Shown here: positions 1-8,849 of the stretch, piece after piece
Numbering within the stretch: position 1 is the first letter of the stretch
Layout of the letters: each line of letters starts with the position of its first letter
Assembly (NCBI RefSeq): GCF_002844235.1
Contig: NZ_PGTS01000001.1
Location: 62,001-126,000 of the forward strand
Reading direction: 5' to 3'
Length of the DNA stretch: 64,000 nucleotides
Origin: Thalassospira povalilytica
GTDB taxonomy: Bacteria > Pseudomonadota > Alphaproteobacteria > Rhodospirillales > Thalassospiraceae
Made by a program: the position numbers and the translations under genes
Notes under the pieces: model-generated
Seen by the model: only the letters and a program-made list of their open reading frames with translations
Database searches by the model: none
What the model was told of the DNA's origin: nothing

Positions 1-75
1 GCCATGGATGGTCTTGAAGACGTCAAGAATTTCATCATCGAGACAGGGGGGCTCCGCCAATCCGCAGCATCCTGA
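1..75 (+). CDS. C-terminal end of an unidentified protein (partial)
   Basis: An open frame runs in from the left edge in frame 1 and stops at TGA 73-75, giving the last 24 residues, which begin A-M-D-G-L-E-D-V-K-N-F-I-I-E. Nothing in this short stretch identifies a family, so I assign no function. Support for a real gene is that a clear intrinsic terminator follows at 157-185 in the same direction. The 75-156 gap holds no other convincing gene. Confidence 0.5.
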   Translation, partial: AMDGLEDVKNFIIETGGLRQSAAS

Positions 76-156
76 TATGGGGATATAAGGAAAGCTGCAC
101 GGGCATTGCCGGTTACATCAACACGGCATTGACCCAAGGATGACGGGAGCACGCAT

Positions 157-185
157 CGCCCGGCCGGAAACGGTCGGGCGTTTGT
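157..185 (+). terminator. Rho-independent terminator of the leftmost gene
   Basis: Ten-base arms CGCCCGGCCG (157-166) and CGGTCGGGCG (171-180) pair with one G-T wobble around a GAAA tetraloop, and are followed by TTTGT. The position fits the end of the transcript from the partial gene at 1-75 and isolates it from the SRPBCC/ArsR operon. Confidence 0.75.
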
Positions 186-209
186 GCATTCGGCGATCAA
201 ATCAAATAT

Positions 210-225
210 GCAACTTTGTAGTTGC
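210..225. promoter_or_regulatory. Palindromic operator 1, probable ArsR-family site
   Basis: Inverted repeat GCAAC-TTTGTA-GTTGC. It shares its half-site with a second palindrome 45 bp downstream (255-270). ArsR-family repressors commonly bind such short inverted repeats in front of their own operon, and an ArsR-like gene is the second gene here. The assignment to that protein is inference. Confidence 0.5.
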
Positions 226-254
226 GTAATGGGATTTCTTCTGGCAGATTAAAT

Positions 255-270
255 GCAACCAGGAGGTTGC
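255..270. promoter_or_regulatory. Palindromic operator 2 overlapping the ribosome binding site
   Basis: Inverted repeat GCAACC-AGGA-GGTTGC with perfect 6-bp arms. The Shine-Dalgarno AGGAGG (261-266) of the SRPBCC gene lies inside it, so a bound repressor, or the same sequence folded in RNA, would mask the ribosome binding site. Its half-site GCAAC matches operator 1. Confidence 0.5.
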
Positions 271-273
271 TTT

Positions 274-720
274 ATGTCAAATAGCATTGAAAAGTCGATC
301 GAGATCAAAGCATCGCGGTCGCGCGTCTGGAAGGCCCTGACCGATCATCGCCAGTTCGGCGCGTGGTTTGGTGTTGATATCGATGCACCGTTTGCGGTGG
401 GCAAAGTGTCGTCGGGAAAAATCACCATCGAAGGATTCACACACGTTCCATGGACATCGACGATCAAGGCGATGGAGGAACCGGGGTATTTCGCCTATAC
501 ATGGCATCCATATGCGGTTGATCCCGACGTGGATTACAGCGATGAACCCGAAACGCTTGTCGAATTCTGGCTGGAAGAAACCGGTGGTCAGACATCGGTC
601 CGGGTGCGCGAAACCGGATTTGACAATTTACCACCCCATCGCATTGCCGATGCGTTGCGGGCCAATACAAATGGCTGGGGTTTCCAGTTGGAAAACATCA
701 AGAAACATGTCGAAAGCTGA
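274..720 (+). CDS. SRPBCC (AHSA1-like) domain protein
   Basis: The 148-residue product is a single START/Bet v1-like domain of the activator-of-Hsp90 ATPase homolog type: the N-terminal strand I-E-K-S-I-E-I-K-A-S is followed by the family's S-R-V-W-K-A-L-T-D-H helix, a W-F-G turn, and a C-terminal helix with G-W-x-x-Q-L-E-N. Such proteins have a hydrophobic cavity, but the ligand cannot be told from sequence. I start at ATG 274 because AGGAGG lies 7 bases upstream; an in-frame ATG at 253 has no binding site and lies in the operator. The frame overlaps the following ArsR gene by 14 bases, a common pairing in which the repressor controls the SRPBCC gene. Confidence 0.85.
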   Translation: MSNSIEKSIEIKASRSRVWKALTDHRQFGAWFGVDIDAPFAVGKVSSGKITIEGFTHVPWTSTIKAMEEPGYFAYTWHPYAVDPDVDYSDEPETLVEFWLEETGGQTSVRVRETGFDNLPPHRIADALRANTNGWGFQLENIKKHVES

Positions 721-1066
721 ACAAAATCCTGCGAATGGCGAACATGACCGTGATTTTTCGGTCATGTTCGCCGCATTGGGCGATCCGACACGATTGGCGA
801 TTTTTGATCGACTGGCCGATGGCAAGCCGCGTTCGATCTCGGTTCTGTCCGATGATGCCGATATGACGCGACAGGCCGTGACCAAACATCTGCGGGTGCT
901 TGAAGGCGCCGGTCTGGTGCAAAGCCATAAGGTCGGGCGTGAAAGCCAATATGCCTTTTGCCCCGAACAGCTGGCACAGGCGCGTGCCTATCTTGATCAG
1001 GTGGCGGGACGTTGGGAAACGGCCCTGATGCGGCTTAAAACCTTTGTCGAAGGCGATGATAGCTAA
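707..1066 (+). CDS. ArsR/SmtB-family winged-helix repressor
   Basis: The 119-residue product contains the ArsR core: F-x-A-L-G-D-P-T-R-L-A-I-F-D-R-L (helix 1), the helix-turn-helix D-M-T-R-Q-A-V-T-K-H-L-R-V-L-E-x-A-G-L-V, and the wing V-G-R-E-S-Q-Y. No cysteine pair of the metal-sensing type is visible, so it probably senses something other than metal, as in the ArsR-SRPBCC pairs generally. ATG 707 overlaps the end of the SRPBCC gene (stop 718-720), implying translational coupling. The two GCAAC palindromes at 210-225 and 255-270 are its likely operators, giving autoregulation. Confidence 0.85.
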   Translation: MSKAEQNPANGEHDRDFSVMFAALGDPTRLAIFDRLADGKPRSISVLSDDADMTRQAVTKHLRVLEGAGLVQSHKVGRESQYAFCPEQLAQARAYLDQVAGRWETALMRLKTFVEGDDS

Positions 1067-1175
1067 CTTTTTGATATTCATCGTATAATTGGTGCGCTGC
1101 GATATTGGGGGCAAAAGCCCGGTGTCATTTTGCTTGGCGGGATGAAAATTTGCGGTTATCCCATAGCGCGTTGAG

Positions 1176-1237
1176 CCGGTCGGGCGGACCGGTTAACAAA
1201 AGCATCCTTGCGCAAGGGGTTGATGCAGGGATGCTTT
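1176..1237 (+). other. Two-hairpin leader or terminator in front of bioY
   Basis: Two perfect stems lie before bioY: CCGGTC/GACCGG (1176-1181, 1187-1192, loop GGGCG) and AAAGCATCC/GGATGCTTT (1199-1207, 1229-1237), the latter enclosing the small palindrome TTGCGCAA. The second ends with TTTAT, 24 bases before the bioY start. It could be the ArsR operon terminator with an unusually long loop, or a regulatory leader for bioY. I find no BioR box (TTATMKATAA) here. Confidence 0.4.
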
Positions 1238-1260
1238 ATAACGGCAATGGGAACCGTTAC

Positions 1261-1809
1261 ATGAAGACCAAAGATATCGTCTATATCGCCTTGTTCGCAG
1301 CTTTGACCGCTGTTCTTGGCCTGTTTCCGCCAATCACACTTCCGATTACCGGTGTGCCGGTGACGGCCCAGTCATTGGGACCGATGCTGGCCGGTGCGAT
1401 TCTGGGGGCCCGTCGTGGCGGACTTTCGATCGTGCTGTTCCTGGTGCTGGTTGCACTTGGCCTGCCGTTACTGTCGGGTGGTCGTGGTGGTTTTGGCGTG
1501 ATGATCGGGGTCACTGGCGGATTTATTTTTGGCTGGGCCGTCTCGGCCTTTGTCATCGGGCTTCTGATCGAGAAATTCTGGAACAGCCTGAATGTCATCA
1601 AGGCGGCCCTGTCGATCGCCTTTGGCGGGATTGTTGTGCTTTATGCGCTTGGCAATGCCTGGGTCGCGGTTGTGGCTGAAATCAGCTATTGGCAGGCCAC
1701 CGTTGGTGCCGCACCGTTCCTGATTGGTGATGTAATCAAGGTTGCAATTGCGACTGCGGCCTGTCTTGCGGTGCGCAAGTCCTATCCCTTGATTTCCAAA
1801 TCAGCCTGA
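1261..1809 (+). CDS. bioY: Biotin ECF transporter S component BioY
   Basis: BioY is the substrate-capturing membrane subunit of the biotin energy-coupling factor transporter. The 182-residue product has about six membrane segments and the family's signature loops: A-L-T-A-V-L-G-L-F-P-P-I near the N-terminus, G-V-P-V-T-A-Q-S-L-G-P-M-L-A-G, and G-A-R-R-G-G-L-S followed by L-L-S-G-G-R-G-G. It is followed by bioM and bioN, the classic BioMNY set. ATG 1261 gives the usual family N-terminus; an in-frame ATG at 1231 lies in the upstream hairpin. A terminator-like hairpin at 1818-1857 separates it from bioMN, which may let BioY be made in excess; BioY can capture biotin without its partners in some species. 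Confidence 0.93.
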   Translation: MKTKDIVYIALFAALTAVLGLFPPITLPITGVPVTAQSLGPMLAGAILGARRGGLSIVLFLVLVALGLPLLSGGRGGFGVMIGVTGGFIFGWAVSAFVIGLLIEKFWNSLNVIKAALSIAFGGIVVLYALGNAWVAVVAEISYWQATVGAAPFLIGDVIKVAIATAACLAVRKSYPLISKSA

Positions 1810-1817
1810 CGTTTGAT

Positions 1818-1862
1818 GGGCGCAAGCAGCATTCGCCTTTGCGGTGTTCTTGCGCCCGTTTT
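1818..1862 (+). terminator. Terminator or attenuator between bioY and bioM
   Basis: Perfect 9-bp arms GGGCGCAAG (1818-1826) and CTTGCGCCC (1849-1857) with a 22-base loop, followed by GTTTTA. It sits in the 105-bp gap between bioY and bioM on the same strand, so it would reduce read-through and give BioY in excess over BioMN. The long loop makes it less certain than a classic terminator. Confidence 0.55.
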
Positions 1863-1914
1863 ATGACCAGACAACTGCCGATCACTTCCTGCAACAGGCC
1901 GGACCGACAACCCC

Positions 1915-2589
1915 ATGATCCGTTTTGAAAATGTTTCCGTGCAGTTCGATCAGCGCAGGGTGCTGGAAAATATCGACCTCGCGCTTGGTGAAAAGCGGAT
2001 CGGGATCATCGGGGCCAACGGATCGGGCAAAAGCACCCTTGTGCGTCTTCTGAACGGGCTTCAGACCGCGACCAGTGGGCGGGTATTGGTTGATGATCTT
2101 GACCCGGCCAAGGATGGCCGCAAGGTCCGCCGCCATGTCGGTTTTGTCTTTCAGAACCCCGATAATCAGATCGTCTATCCGGTGGTCGAAGAAGACCTGG
2201 CCTTCGGGCTCAAGGCCCTGAAACTGCCCAGGGACGAGATCAATCATCGCATTGATGAAATCCTTGCGCGGTATGATCTGTTGGATTTCAAAACCCATCC
2301 CAGTCATCTGCTTAGTGGTGGGCAGAAACAGCTTCTGGCCATTTCCGGCGTTCTGGTGATGGCGCCGCGCTACGTCGTTTTTGACGAGCCGACCACCTTG
2401 CTTGATCTGCGCAATCGCAACCGGGTTGAACGCGCGATTGCCGATCTGGATCAGACGGTGATCACGGTATCGCATGATCTTGATCTGATTGCAGAGTATG
2501 ACCGGGTTCTGGTGATCGAAAATGGCCGGATTGCCGTTGATGATCGCCCGGCCGTTGCCATCGCCCGATATCGCGAGATGATGGCATGA
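1915..2589 (+). CDS. bioM: Biotin ECF transporter ATPase BioM
   Basis: This is the energy-coupling ATPase of BioMNY, a CbiO-type ABC subunit of 224 residues. It shows Walker [10 protein letters not shown] (33-41), a Q-loop in V-F-Q-N-P-D-N-Q typical of the CbiO/EcfA group, the signature L-L-S-G-G-Q-K-Q-L, Walker [12 protein letters not shown] and the switch histidine in V-S-H-D-L. Most other ECF systems have two different ATPases; BioMNY systems work with one, which fits the single ATPase here. Its stop overlaps the bioN start in ATGA, so the two are translationally coupled. Confidence 0.93.
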   Translation: MIRFENVSVQFDQRRVLENIDLALGEKRIGIIGANGSGKSTLVRLLNGLQTATSGRVLVDDLDPAKDGRKVRRHVGFVFQNPDNQIVYPVVEEDLAFGLKALKLPRDEINHRIDEILARYDLLDFKTHPSHLLSGGQKQLLAISGVLVMAPRYVVFDEPTTLLDLRNRNRVERAIADLDQTVITVSHDLDLIAEYDRVLVIENGRIAVDDRPAVAIARYREMMA

Positions 2590-3182
2590 TCGCCGGGCTT
2601 TATATCGACGGGAATTCGGTGCTCCATCGGGCGCAGGCCGGGCCAAAGATCCTTGCGATGGTTGCCCTTGGCACCGGTGTTTTCATGGTGCCGGACTGGC
2701 CGGTTGTCAGTCTTGTGCTGGCAAGTGTGATTGCGCTTTATCGGCTTTCGGGTTTTGGCTGGCGGGTTATCATCGCCCAGATCAGACCGATGGCGTGGTT
2801 GCTGGCAATCTTTTTTGCGGTTCAGCTGTGGCTGAATGACTGGCAGGCGGGGTTGCTTGTGATTACCCGGATTGCGGCCATCGTCATGTTTGCATCCCTG
2901 ATCACGCTGACCACCAAAACATCGGACATGCTGGCTTCCCTTGAACGTGCCCTGCGTCCGCTTAAGCCACTTGGTGTGAACCCGGAAAAGGTCAGCCTTG
3001 CCATTTCAATGGTGCTGCGCTTTATCCCGGTGATTGCCACGGTCGCATCGGAAATCCGTGATGCCCAGCGTGCGCGCGGCCTTGATCGATCCATCCTTGC
3101 GATGATCGTACCACTGATCATCCGAACCCTTAAAATGGCCGATGATGTTGCCGATGCGATTGAAGCGCGCAGCTTTGACTAG
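2586..3182 (+). CDS. bioN: Biotin ECF transporter T component BioN
   Basis: BioN is the CbiQ-like transmembrane coupling subunit that joins BioM to BioY. The 198-residue protein has four to five hydrophobic segments and, near the C-terminus, the coupling-helix region with the family A-R-G motif in D-A-Q-R-A-R-G-L. The start ATG 2586 overlaps the bioM stop by four bases. The gene ends the transporter operon; a minus-strand terminator belonging to fghA lies just beyond it. Confidence 0.9.
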   Translation: MIAGLYIDGNSVLHRAQAGPKILAMVALGTGVFMVPDWPVVSLVLASVIALYRLSGFGWRVIIAQIRPMAWLLAIFFAVQLWLNDWQAGLLVITRIAAIVMFASLITLTTKTSDMLASLERALRPLKPLGVNPEKVSLAISMVLRFIPVIATVASEIRDAQRARGLDRSILAMIVPLIIRTLKMADDVADAIEARSFD

Positions 3183-3199
3183 GCGGTCATTCGTGCATG

Positions 3200-3229
3200 A
3201 AAAAAGAAAAAGCCCCGACACGTCAGGGG
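3200..3229 (-). terminator. Probable terminator of the frmA-fghA operon
   Basis: On the minus strand a GC-rich bulged stem (CCCC 3213-3216 with GGGG 3226-3229, extended by GA/TC) is followed by a T-rich run, seen on the plus strand as AAAAAAGAAAAA at 3200-3211. It lies 50 bases beyond the fghA stop. The stem is short, so this is moderate support. Confidence 0.5.
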
Positions 3230-3279
3230 GGTGGGGTGCATGGCGACGTGCCGGGGGAGTTCGAAGATCAGGGGTGCAA

Positions 3280-4137
3280 TCAGCTCAGGCCAAGATGCTT
3301 GGCGTGGAAGCGGATGTGATCTTCGATAAAGCTCGAAATGAAGTAATAGCTATGGTCATAGCCATCCTGCATTCGAAGGGTCAGTGGATAGCCTGATGCC
3401 TTGGCCGCGGCTTCTAGCGCCTCAGGCTTAAGCTGTTCGGCAAGGAAGCCGTCAGCATCACCCTGATCCACCAGTGCCGGGGTTTGGGCATCGGATGCGG
3501 TGGCCGCCTTCATCAGTTCCGAGCTGTCCCAGGCCTTCCAGACCGATTTGTCATCGCCCAGATAATTGCCAAGCGCCTTTTGGCCCCACGGGCAATTGAT
3601 CGGGTTGGTGATCGGTGAAAAGGCCGTAACCGATTTGAAGGTGCCGGGATTGCGCAGCGCAATCATCAAGGCACCATGCCCGCCCATCGAATGGCCGGAA
3701 ATGACGGCATCGTCGCTGACCGGGAAATGATCCCTGATCAATTCGGGCAGTTCTTTGGTCACGTAATCATACATGCGGTAATTGCGTGCCCAGGGTTCCC
3801 GGGTGGCATTGACATAAAAGCCCGCACCCTTGCCGAAATCATAGGCTTCGTTCTCGTCATCGGGGACGTGATCGCCACGCGGGCTGGTATCCGGGGCGAC
3901 AATCGCAATGCCCAGTTCGGCGGCAACGCGAAACGCACCGGCCTTTTGCATGAAGTTTTCATCGGTACAGGTCAGGCCCGAAAGCCAGTACATCACCGGA
4001 ACCTTGGTGCCGTTGCCCGCCTGTGGCGGCAGGAAGATGGCAAAGCGCATGTCACAGCCCAGTACCGCGGACGGGTGGGTGTATTGCTTTTGCCAGCCAC
4101 CAAACACCTTGTTGCTTGACGCGTTTTCAATACCCAT
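3280..4137 (-). CDS. fghA: S-formylglutathione hydrolase
   Basis: The enzyme hydrolyses S-formylglutathione to formate and glutathione, the second step of glutathione-dependent formaldehyde oxidation. The 285-residue product is an alpha/beta hydrolase of the esterase D family: oxyanion region [13 protein letters not shown] (50-62), nucleophile S150 in G-H-S-M-G-G-H-G-A, acidic residue in D-Q-G-D-A-D, and catalytic histidine in [11 protein letters not shown] 4137 is preceded by AGGAG at a good distance; an upstream in-frame start would add 15 residues from inside the intercistronic hairpin. It lies directly downstream of frmA on the same strand. Confidence 0.95.
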   Translation of the reverse strand: MGIENASSNKVFGGWQKQYTHPSAVLGCDMRFAIFLPPQAGNGTKVPVMYWLSGLTCTDENFMQKAGAFRVAAELGIAIVAPDTSPRGDHVPDDENEAYDFGKGAGFYVNATREPWARNYRMYDYVTKELPELIRDHFPVSDDAVISGHSMGGHGALMIALRNPGTFKSVTAFSPITNPINCPWGQKALGNYLGDDKSVWKAWDSSELMKAATASDAQTPALVDQGDADGFLAEQLKPEALEAAAKASGYPLTLRMQDGYDHSYYFISSFIEDHIRFHAKHLGLS

Positions 4138-4157
4138 TTCGGGGCTCCTTCTGATCG

Positions 4158-4186
4158 GCCATTGCCGGATGGTGTCCGGCAATGGC
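4158..4186 (-). repeat. Perfect 12-bp hairpin between frmA and fghA
   Basis: GCCATTGCCGGA (4158-4169) and TCCGGCAATGGC (4175-4186) form a perfect stem with a 5-base loop in the 76-bp gap between frmA and fghA. No T-run follows on the minus strand, so it is not a standard terminator. It may stabilise the upstream frmA message or set the ratio of the two enzymes. Confidence 0.7.
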
Positions 4187-4213
4187 GTGATAGTTCAATC
4201 AAATAATCGATGA

Positions 4214-5377
<1,164 letters not shown>

Positions 5378-5412
5378 CTATTTATTTCTTCTGATCCGAT
5401 AATCCGGTATTT

Positions 5413-5431
5413 TGGTAAATGACTTTTACCA
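5413..5431. promoter_or_regulatory. LysR-type operator candidate between frmA and lysR
   Basis: TGGTAAA-TGACT-TTTACCA is a perfect 7-bp inverted repeat with a 5-bp spacer in the 121-bp divergent intergenic region. Its size fits LysR recognition sites. A near direct repeat of TCTGATC-S-GATA flanks it on both sides. Binding by the adjacent LysR protein is inference. Confidence 0.55.
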
Positions 5432-5459
5432 TTGTGTAATAATCTGATCGGATACGGGC

Positions 5460-6335
5460 ATGAATACCTGGAACGGAATCAGCGAATTTATCGCGGTTGC
5501 CGAACATCAAAGCTTTACCGCGGCGGCCAAACAGCTTGGCATTTCGGTTGCCCAGGTCAGCCGTCAGGTTACTGCCCTTGAAGAAAAGCTTGGCACACAG
5601 CTTTTTTACCGCACTACGCGCAAGGTCAGTGTAACCGAAGCCGGGCAGATTTATTACCAGCATTGCCGTCAGTTGCTTGATGGTCTGGGCGAGGCGGAAC
5701 GCGCCATTGGCAATCTGAGCGAGGTGCCGCGCGGCAAGCTTAAACTGACCGCGCCGACGACCTATGGGGAAACCGTGATCGCGCCGCTGGTCAATGATTT
5801 CGTCGCGCGCTATCCCGATCTTGAAGTCCAGTGCCGGTTCACCAACCAGAAGCTTGATCTGGTGCTTGAAGGCTATGACATGGCGATCCGTCTTGGCCGG
5901 TTGGAAGGCACGACCGGAAGCCTGATGACCCAGCAACTTTCAACCCGCCGTCTTTATGCCTGTGCAGCGCGCAGCTATATCGCCAAGCGCGGCGAGCCAT
6001 ATTCCCTTTCGGAGCTTAATCACCATAACTGCCTTGTCGGGACGCTTGATTACTGGCGCTTTGAAGAGGATGGCCGCGAACGCACCATCCGTATCCATGG
6101 CTCCATCCATGCCAATAGCGGGCAGGCGCTTCTCGATGCGGCGCTTAAGGGCATCGGGATTGTGCAATTGCCCGACTATTACGTCGACCCCTGGATCGCC
6201 AGCGGCGATTTGATCCCGGTCCTGACCAAATACCAGCCTTCAGACGAAGGCATCTGGGCGATCTACCCGACCAACCGTCATCTCAGCCCGAAGATCAGGA
6301 TGCTGGTGGAGCATTTGGGGCGGTATTTAAGCTAG
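5460..6335 (+). CDS. LysR-family transcriptional regulator
   Basis: The 291-residue protein has the LysR N-terminal winged helix (residues ~3-62: F-I-A-V-A-E-H-Q-S-F-T-A-A-A-K-Q-L-G-I-S-V-A-Q-V then S-R-Q-V-T-A-L-E-E-K-L-G-T-Q-L-F-Y-R-T-T-R) and a type 2 periplasmic-binding-fold effector domain from about residue 90. It is transcribed away from frmA-fghA and the two share a 121-bp regulatory region with a 19-bp palindrome, so control of formaldehyde detoxification and its own gene is the simplest guess. The inducer cannot be read from sequence. No strong ribosome binding site precedes ATG 5460. Confidence 0.88.
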   Translation: MNTWNGISEFIAVAEHQSFTAAAKQLGISVAQVSRQVTALEEKLGTQLFYRTTRKVSVTEAGQIYYQHCRQLLDGLGEAERAIGNLSEVPRGKLKLTAPTTYGETVIAPLVNDFVARYPDLEVQCRFTNQKLDLVLEGYDMAIRLGRLEGTTGSLMTQQLSTRRLYACAARSYIAKRGEPYSLSELNHHNCLVGTLDYWRFEEDGRERTIRIHGSIHANSGQALLDAALKGIGIVQLPDYYVDPWIASGDLIPVLTKYQPSDEGIWAIYPTNRHLSPKIRMLVEHLGRYLS

Positions 6336-6359
6336 GGTAGTGTTAAAGCTAATCTTTCC

Positions 6360-7814
6360 TTACTGGGATCTCCAGTAGGATGCAACTATACCTCTGTGCA
6401 GCTGTAGGCGTTGGCTAATTACAAGGTTTCTGTTGTTGTATCGGAATATTGGGTCTGTGTATTTATTTGAAGGTGCTCTATCCCCTTGGTTTCCTAAGAC
6501 TGAAAAATGGAATAATACAGATATTATTTTAGATGTATCCATTCCCGATTTTTGCTGTGATGTCTTCTCAGCACTTTCGATAGCCTCTTCAATTTCCGAG
6601 TACTTAAACTTTATTTTGTTTTTTGAGGATATTTGGTCAAGTATAATTCTGAAGTTGGGCAAGATTGTTCGGATTTCATTGTCAAGTTCTTGAACAAAGT
6701 GCTCGGAGAATTCTTTCTGCCTGCCCTTAATGGTTTCCGCGTCAAGTTTTTCTTTCCGCTGCCTTATCGCGGACTCAGCGCAAAAGCGAAAGTACGTAAC
6801 AAAGTCTCTGGGGCGCAGGTGCGTACGATGTTCTATAAAGTCGAAAACGCTTATTTTTCTGCTGAACTTCTCTTTACCTAATGGGATGGAGCTTTCGCGA
6901 CATATTCTATCAATTGCCTCTTCGTAACGGAGTATCCTTGTTTCTTTGCTGTCCGCTCTACTTATTCGGTGCGCAATCATTTGCTTAATATCTCCGCGTC
7001 CCCAGCGAAGCTCTATTTTCAGGTCTTCCCATTTATTCTTGTCAGGGTCGAGAGTTATCTCATAAATATCATCACGCAAAAATACTACAGGCCGAATTCC
7101 GAAGTTCATAACCGGAAATTCGTGCCGTATGCTTGAAACCGCTTTAAGTAGACTGGTTAACAATGGTATATATCTTTCCCTATTTTCATCCTGCCAATAA
7201 TTTCTGTAATCCTCATCAAGTTCATCAAATAAGATGTAGTATATGTTTTCTTTATTTATGTTTTGTGTGATGCATTCTTTCATTAATGGTAGTATTTCAT
7301 GCCAATACTCAGTTATATCTCTATAGTCTTCTGTTTTTGTGGTGCTTCCTCCTACTCCAAGAATTGACGCAGCAATAGATTTGCTTGTCCACTTTCTCAT
7401 TTTATCTCTCAGGGCGATATTGGGATCTTCGCTATAAATTGTTGCAAGTTTCTCTTTAAATTCTGAGTTTGTAGACTGATCTCTAGTCATCATTTGCAGT
7501 ATGGAATTGTAAATACAGTACTTCCATACAGATATATACTGGGAAGGAGACGTGTAGTCCGTATCTGATAGCTTGTATAAGAAATTGAAAGGAAATTCTT
7601 TGAATGAAAGTTTAGTGGAGAAAGTTCTATGGTCTTCTATGCTTTCTATTCTTTTGCATATTGCTGTTTTGCCAGTTCCTTTTCTTCCTACTACATAAAC
7701 CCGAGACCCATCTGTGATTTTCTTAAAGCTATCGAGTTCATAGAAATACCGAGAAATATCTTCGTCGGCAGCTTCTCTTTTCCATTCAGATATTTCTTCT
7801 AGAATTCGCTTCAT
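6360..7814 (-). CDS. Orphan P-loop ATPase resembling the Sll1717 family
   Basis: The 484-residue protein has Walker A G-R-K-G-T-G-K-T (43-50) and Walker B Y-Y-I-L-F-D-E-L-D-E (192-201), in the arrangement of the STAND/KAP-like ATPases; the N-terminal Y-F-Y-E-L-D-S-F and the R-K-G-T-G-K-T loop recall the Sll1717 group. The C-terminal third is charged and probably helical. The gene is far more AT-rich than either neighbour and uses many AT-ending codons (ATA, AGA, TTA), which points to horizontal acquisition as a one-gene insert between lysR and bdhA. Sll1717-type ATPases often occur in accessory or defence islands, but no nuclease or other effector accompanies it here, so I do not assign a defence role. 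It has its own promoter at 7842-7870. Confidence 0.7.
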   Translation of the reverse strand: MKRILEEISEWKREAADEDISRYFYELDSFKKITDGSRVYVVGRKGTGKTAICKRIESIEDHRTFSTKLSFKEFPFNFLYKLSDTDYTSPSQYISVWKYCIYNSILQMMTRDQSTNSEFKEKLATIYSEDPNIALRDKMRKWTSKSIAASILGVGGSTTKTEDYRDITEYWHEILPLMKECITQNINKENIYYILFDELDEDYRNYWQDENRERYIPLLTSLLKAVSSIRHEFPVMNFGIRPVVFLRDDIYEITLDPDKNKWEDLKIELRWGRGDIKQMIAHRISRADSKETRILRYEEAIDRICRESSIPLGKEKFSRKISVFDFIEHRTHLRPRDFVTYFRFCAESAIRQRKEKLDAETIKGRQKEFSEHFVQELDNEIRTILPNFRIILDQISSKNKIKFKYSEIEEAIESAEKTSQQKSGMDTSKIISVLFHFSVLGNQGDRAPSNKYTDPIFRYNNRNLVISQRLQLHRGIVASYWRSQ

Positions 7815-7841
7815 ATATTTTCTCGACTATATTTGTAAGTT

Positions 7842-7870
7842 TATCATTTTAAAATGGTATTATGGTCCAA
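7842..7870 (-). promoter_or_regulatory. Candidate sigma-70 promoter of the P-loop ATPase gene
   Basis: On the minus strand TTGGAC (7865-7870) and ATGATA (7842-7847) are separated by 17 bp, about 30 bases upstream of the start codon at 7814. The -10 element is weak. An own promoter would suit a foreign single-gene insert. Confidence 0.35.
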
Positions 7871-7936
7871 TGTGATGTTCAACCCAAAAGAGATTCGTGT
7901 GCGGTTTTGTCTGTGCGCGCGAGATTGAGCGGTGTC

Positions 7937-8719
7937 TTACTGCGCCGTCCACCCACCATCAACCGACAGATGCGTGCCGGTCATTTGCGAGGCGGCGTCA
8001 GAACACAGGAAGAGCGCGGTCTGGCCAATCTGTTCGGGGCTGACGAATTGTTTGGACGGGTGTTTGTCCGAGACAAGGCGGGTTGCGGATTCTTCAATCG
8101 AAATGTTGTTTTCCTTGGCGCGTGCCTCGATCTGGCGTTCGACCAGTTCGGTGCGGACCCAGCCCGGGCAGATCGCATTGGCTGTGATGCCGGTTTCGGC
8201 TGTTTCAAGGGCGGTGACCTTGGTCAATCCGATTACGCCATGTTTGGCGGCGACATAGGCCGCTTTCTGGACAGACGCAACAAGACCGTGGGCAGAGGCG
8301 GTATTGATGATCCGGCCCCAGTTTTTCTTGCGCATATAGGGAACGGCAAGGCGGGTGGTGTGGAAGACCGATGACAGGTTGATCGCGATCACCGCATCCC
8401 ATTTTTCGGGCGGGAAATCTTCGACATTGGCGGTGTACTGAATGCCGGCATTGTTGATCAGGATATCAATGCCGCCAAATTTGGCCTCGGCATCCTTCAT
8501 CATGGCTTCGATCTCGTCGGGTTTGGACAGGTCGGCACCGTTATAGTGCGCGGTGACGCCATAATCGGTTTCAAGGCCCTTGCGGGTTGCCTCGATTTCA
8601 TCCGCGTCGCCAAAGCCATTGAGCATCACATCAGCGCCGGCACCTGCAAGCGCCTTTGCCATGGCAAGGCCGATCCCGCTGGTCGAGCCGGTCACGAGTG
8701 CGCGTTTTCCTGTTAGCAT
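7937..8719 (-). CDS. bdhA: 3-hydroxybutyrate dehydrogenase (SDR family)
   Basis: The enzyme interconverts 3-hydroxybutyrate and acetoacetate with NAD, normally in use of polyhydroxybutyrate or ketone bodies. The 260-residue protein is a classical short-chain dehydrogenase: T-G-S-T-S-G-I-G cofactor loop near residue 10, N-N-A-G-I-Q at ~90, catalytic serine in N-T-A-S-A-H-G-L, and Y-V-A-A-K-H. The H-G-L-V-A-S motif, the Q-I-E-A-R-A-K segment and the C-terminus T-G-T-H-L-S-V-D-G-G-W-T-A-Q match 3-hydroxybutyrate dehydrogenases rather than generic SDRs. GGGAG precedes ATG 8719. It lies downstream of the TyrR-like gene on the same strand, 130 bp away. Confidence 0.88.
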   Translation of the reverse strand: MLTGKRALVTGSTSGIGLAMAKALAGAGADVMLNGFGDADEIEATRKGLETDYGVTAHYNGADLSKPDEIEAMMKDAEAKFGGIDILINNAGIQYTANVEDFPPEKWDAVIAINLSSVFHTTRLAVPYMRKKNWGRIINTASAHGLVASVQKAAYVAAKHGVIGLTKVTALETAETGITANAICPGWVRTELVERQIEARAKENNISIEESATRLVSDKHPSKQFVSPEQIGQTALFLCSDAASQMTGTHLSVDGGWTAQ

Positions 8720-8849
8720 ATTTCTTCTCCCTGTTTTCGGGGCTTTCCACCCCTTGATTTAGGAAGATCATGCCGCACTGCAACCAAGCTGGCAAGAAGT
8801 GGCGTGACCAATCGCCATAAACTTCATCATGGCGGGGTATCCGGGCGGT

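Noticed and set aside
6360-7814. A complete multi-gene defence island
   Set aside because: Only one gene is present in the AT-rich insert; no nuclease, methylase, integrase or toxin partner is beside it.
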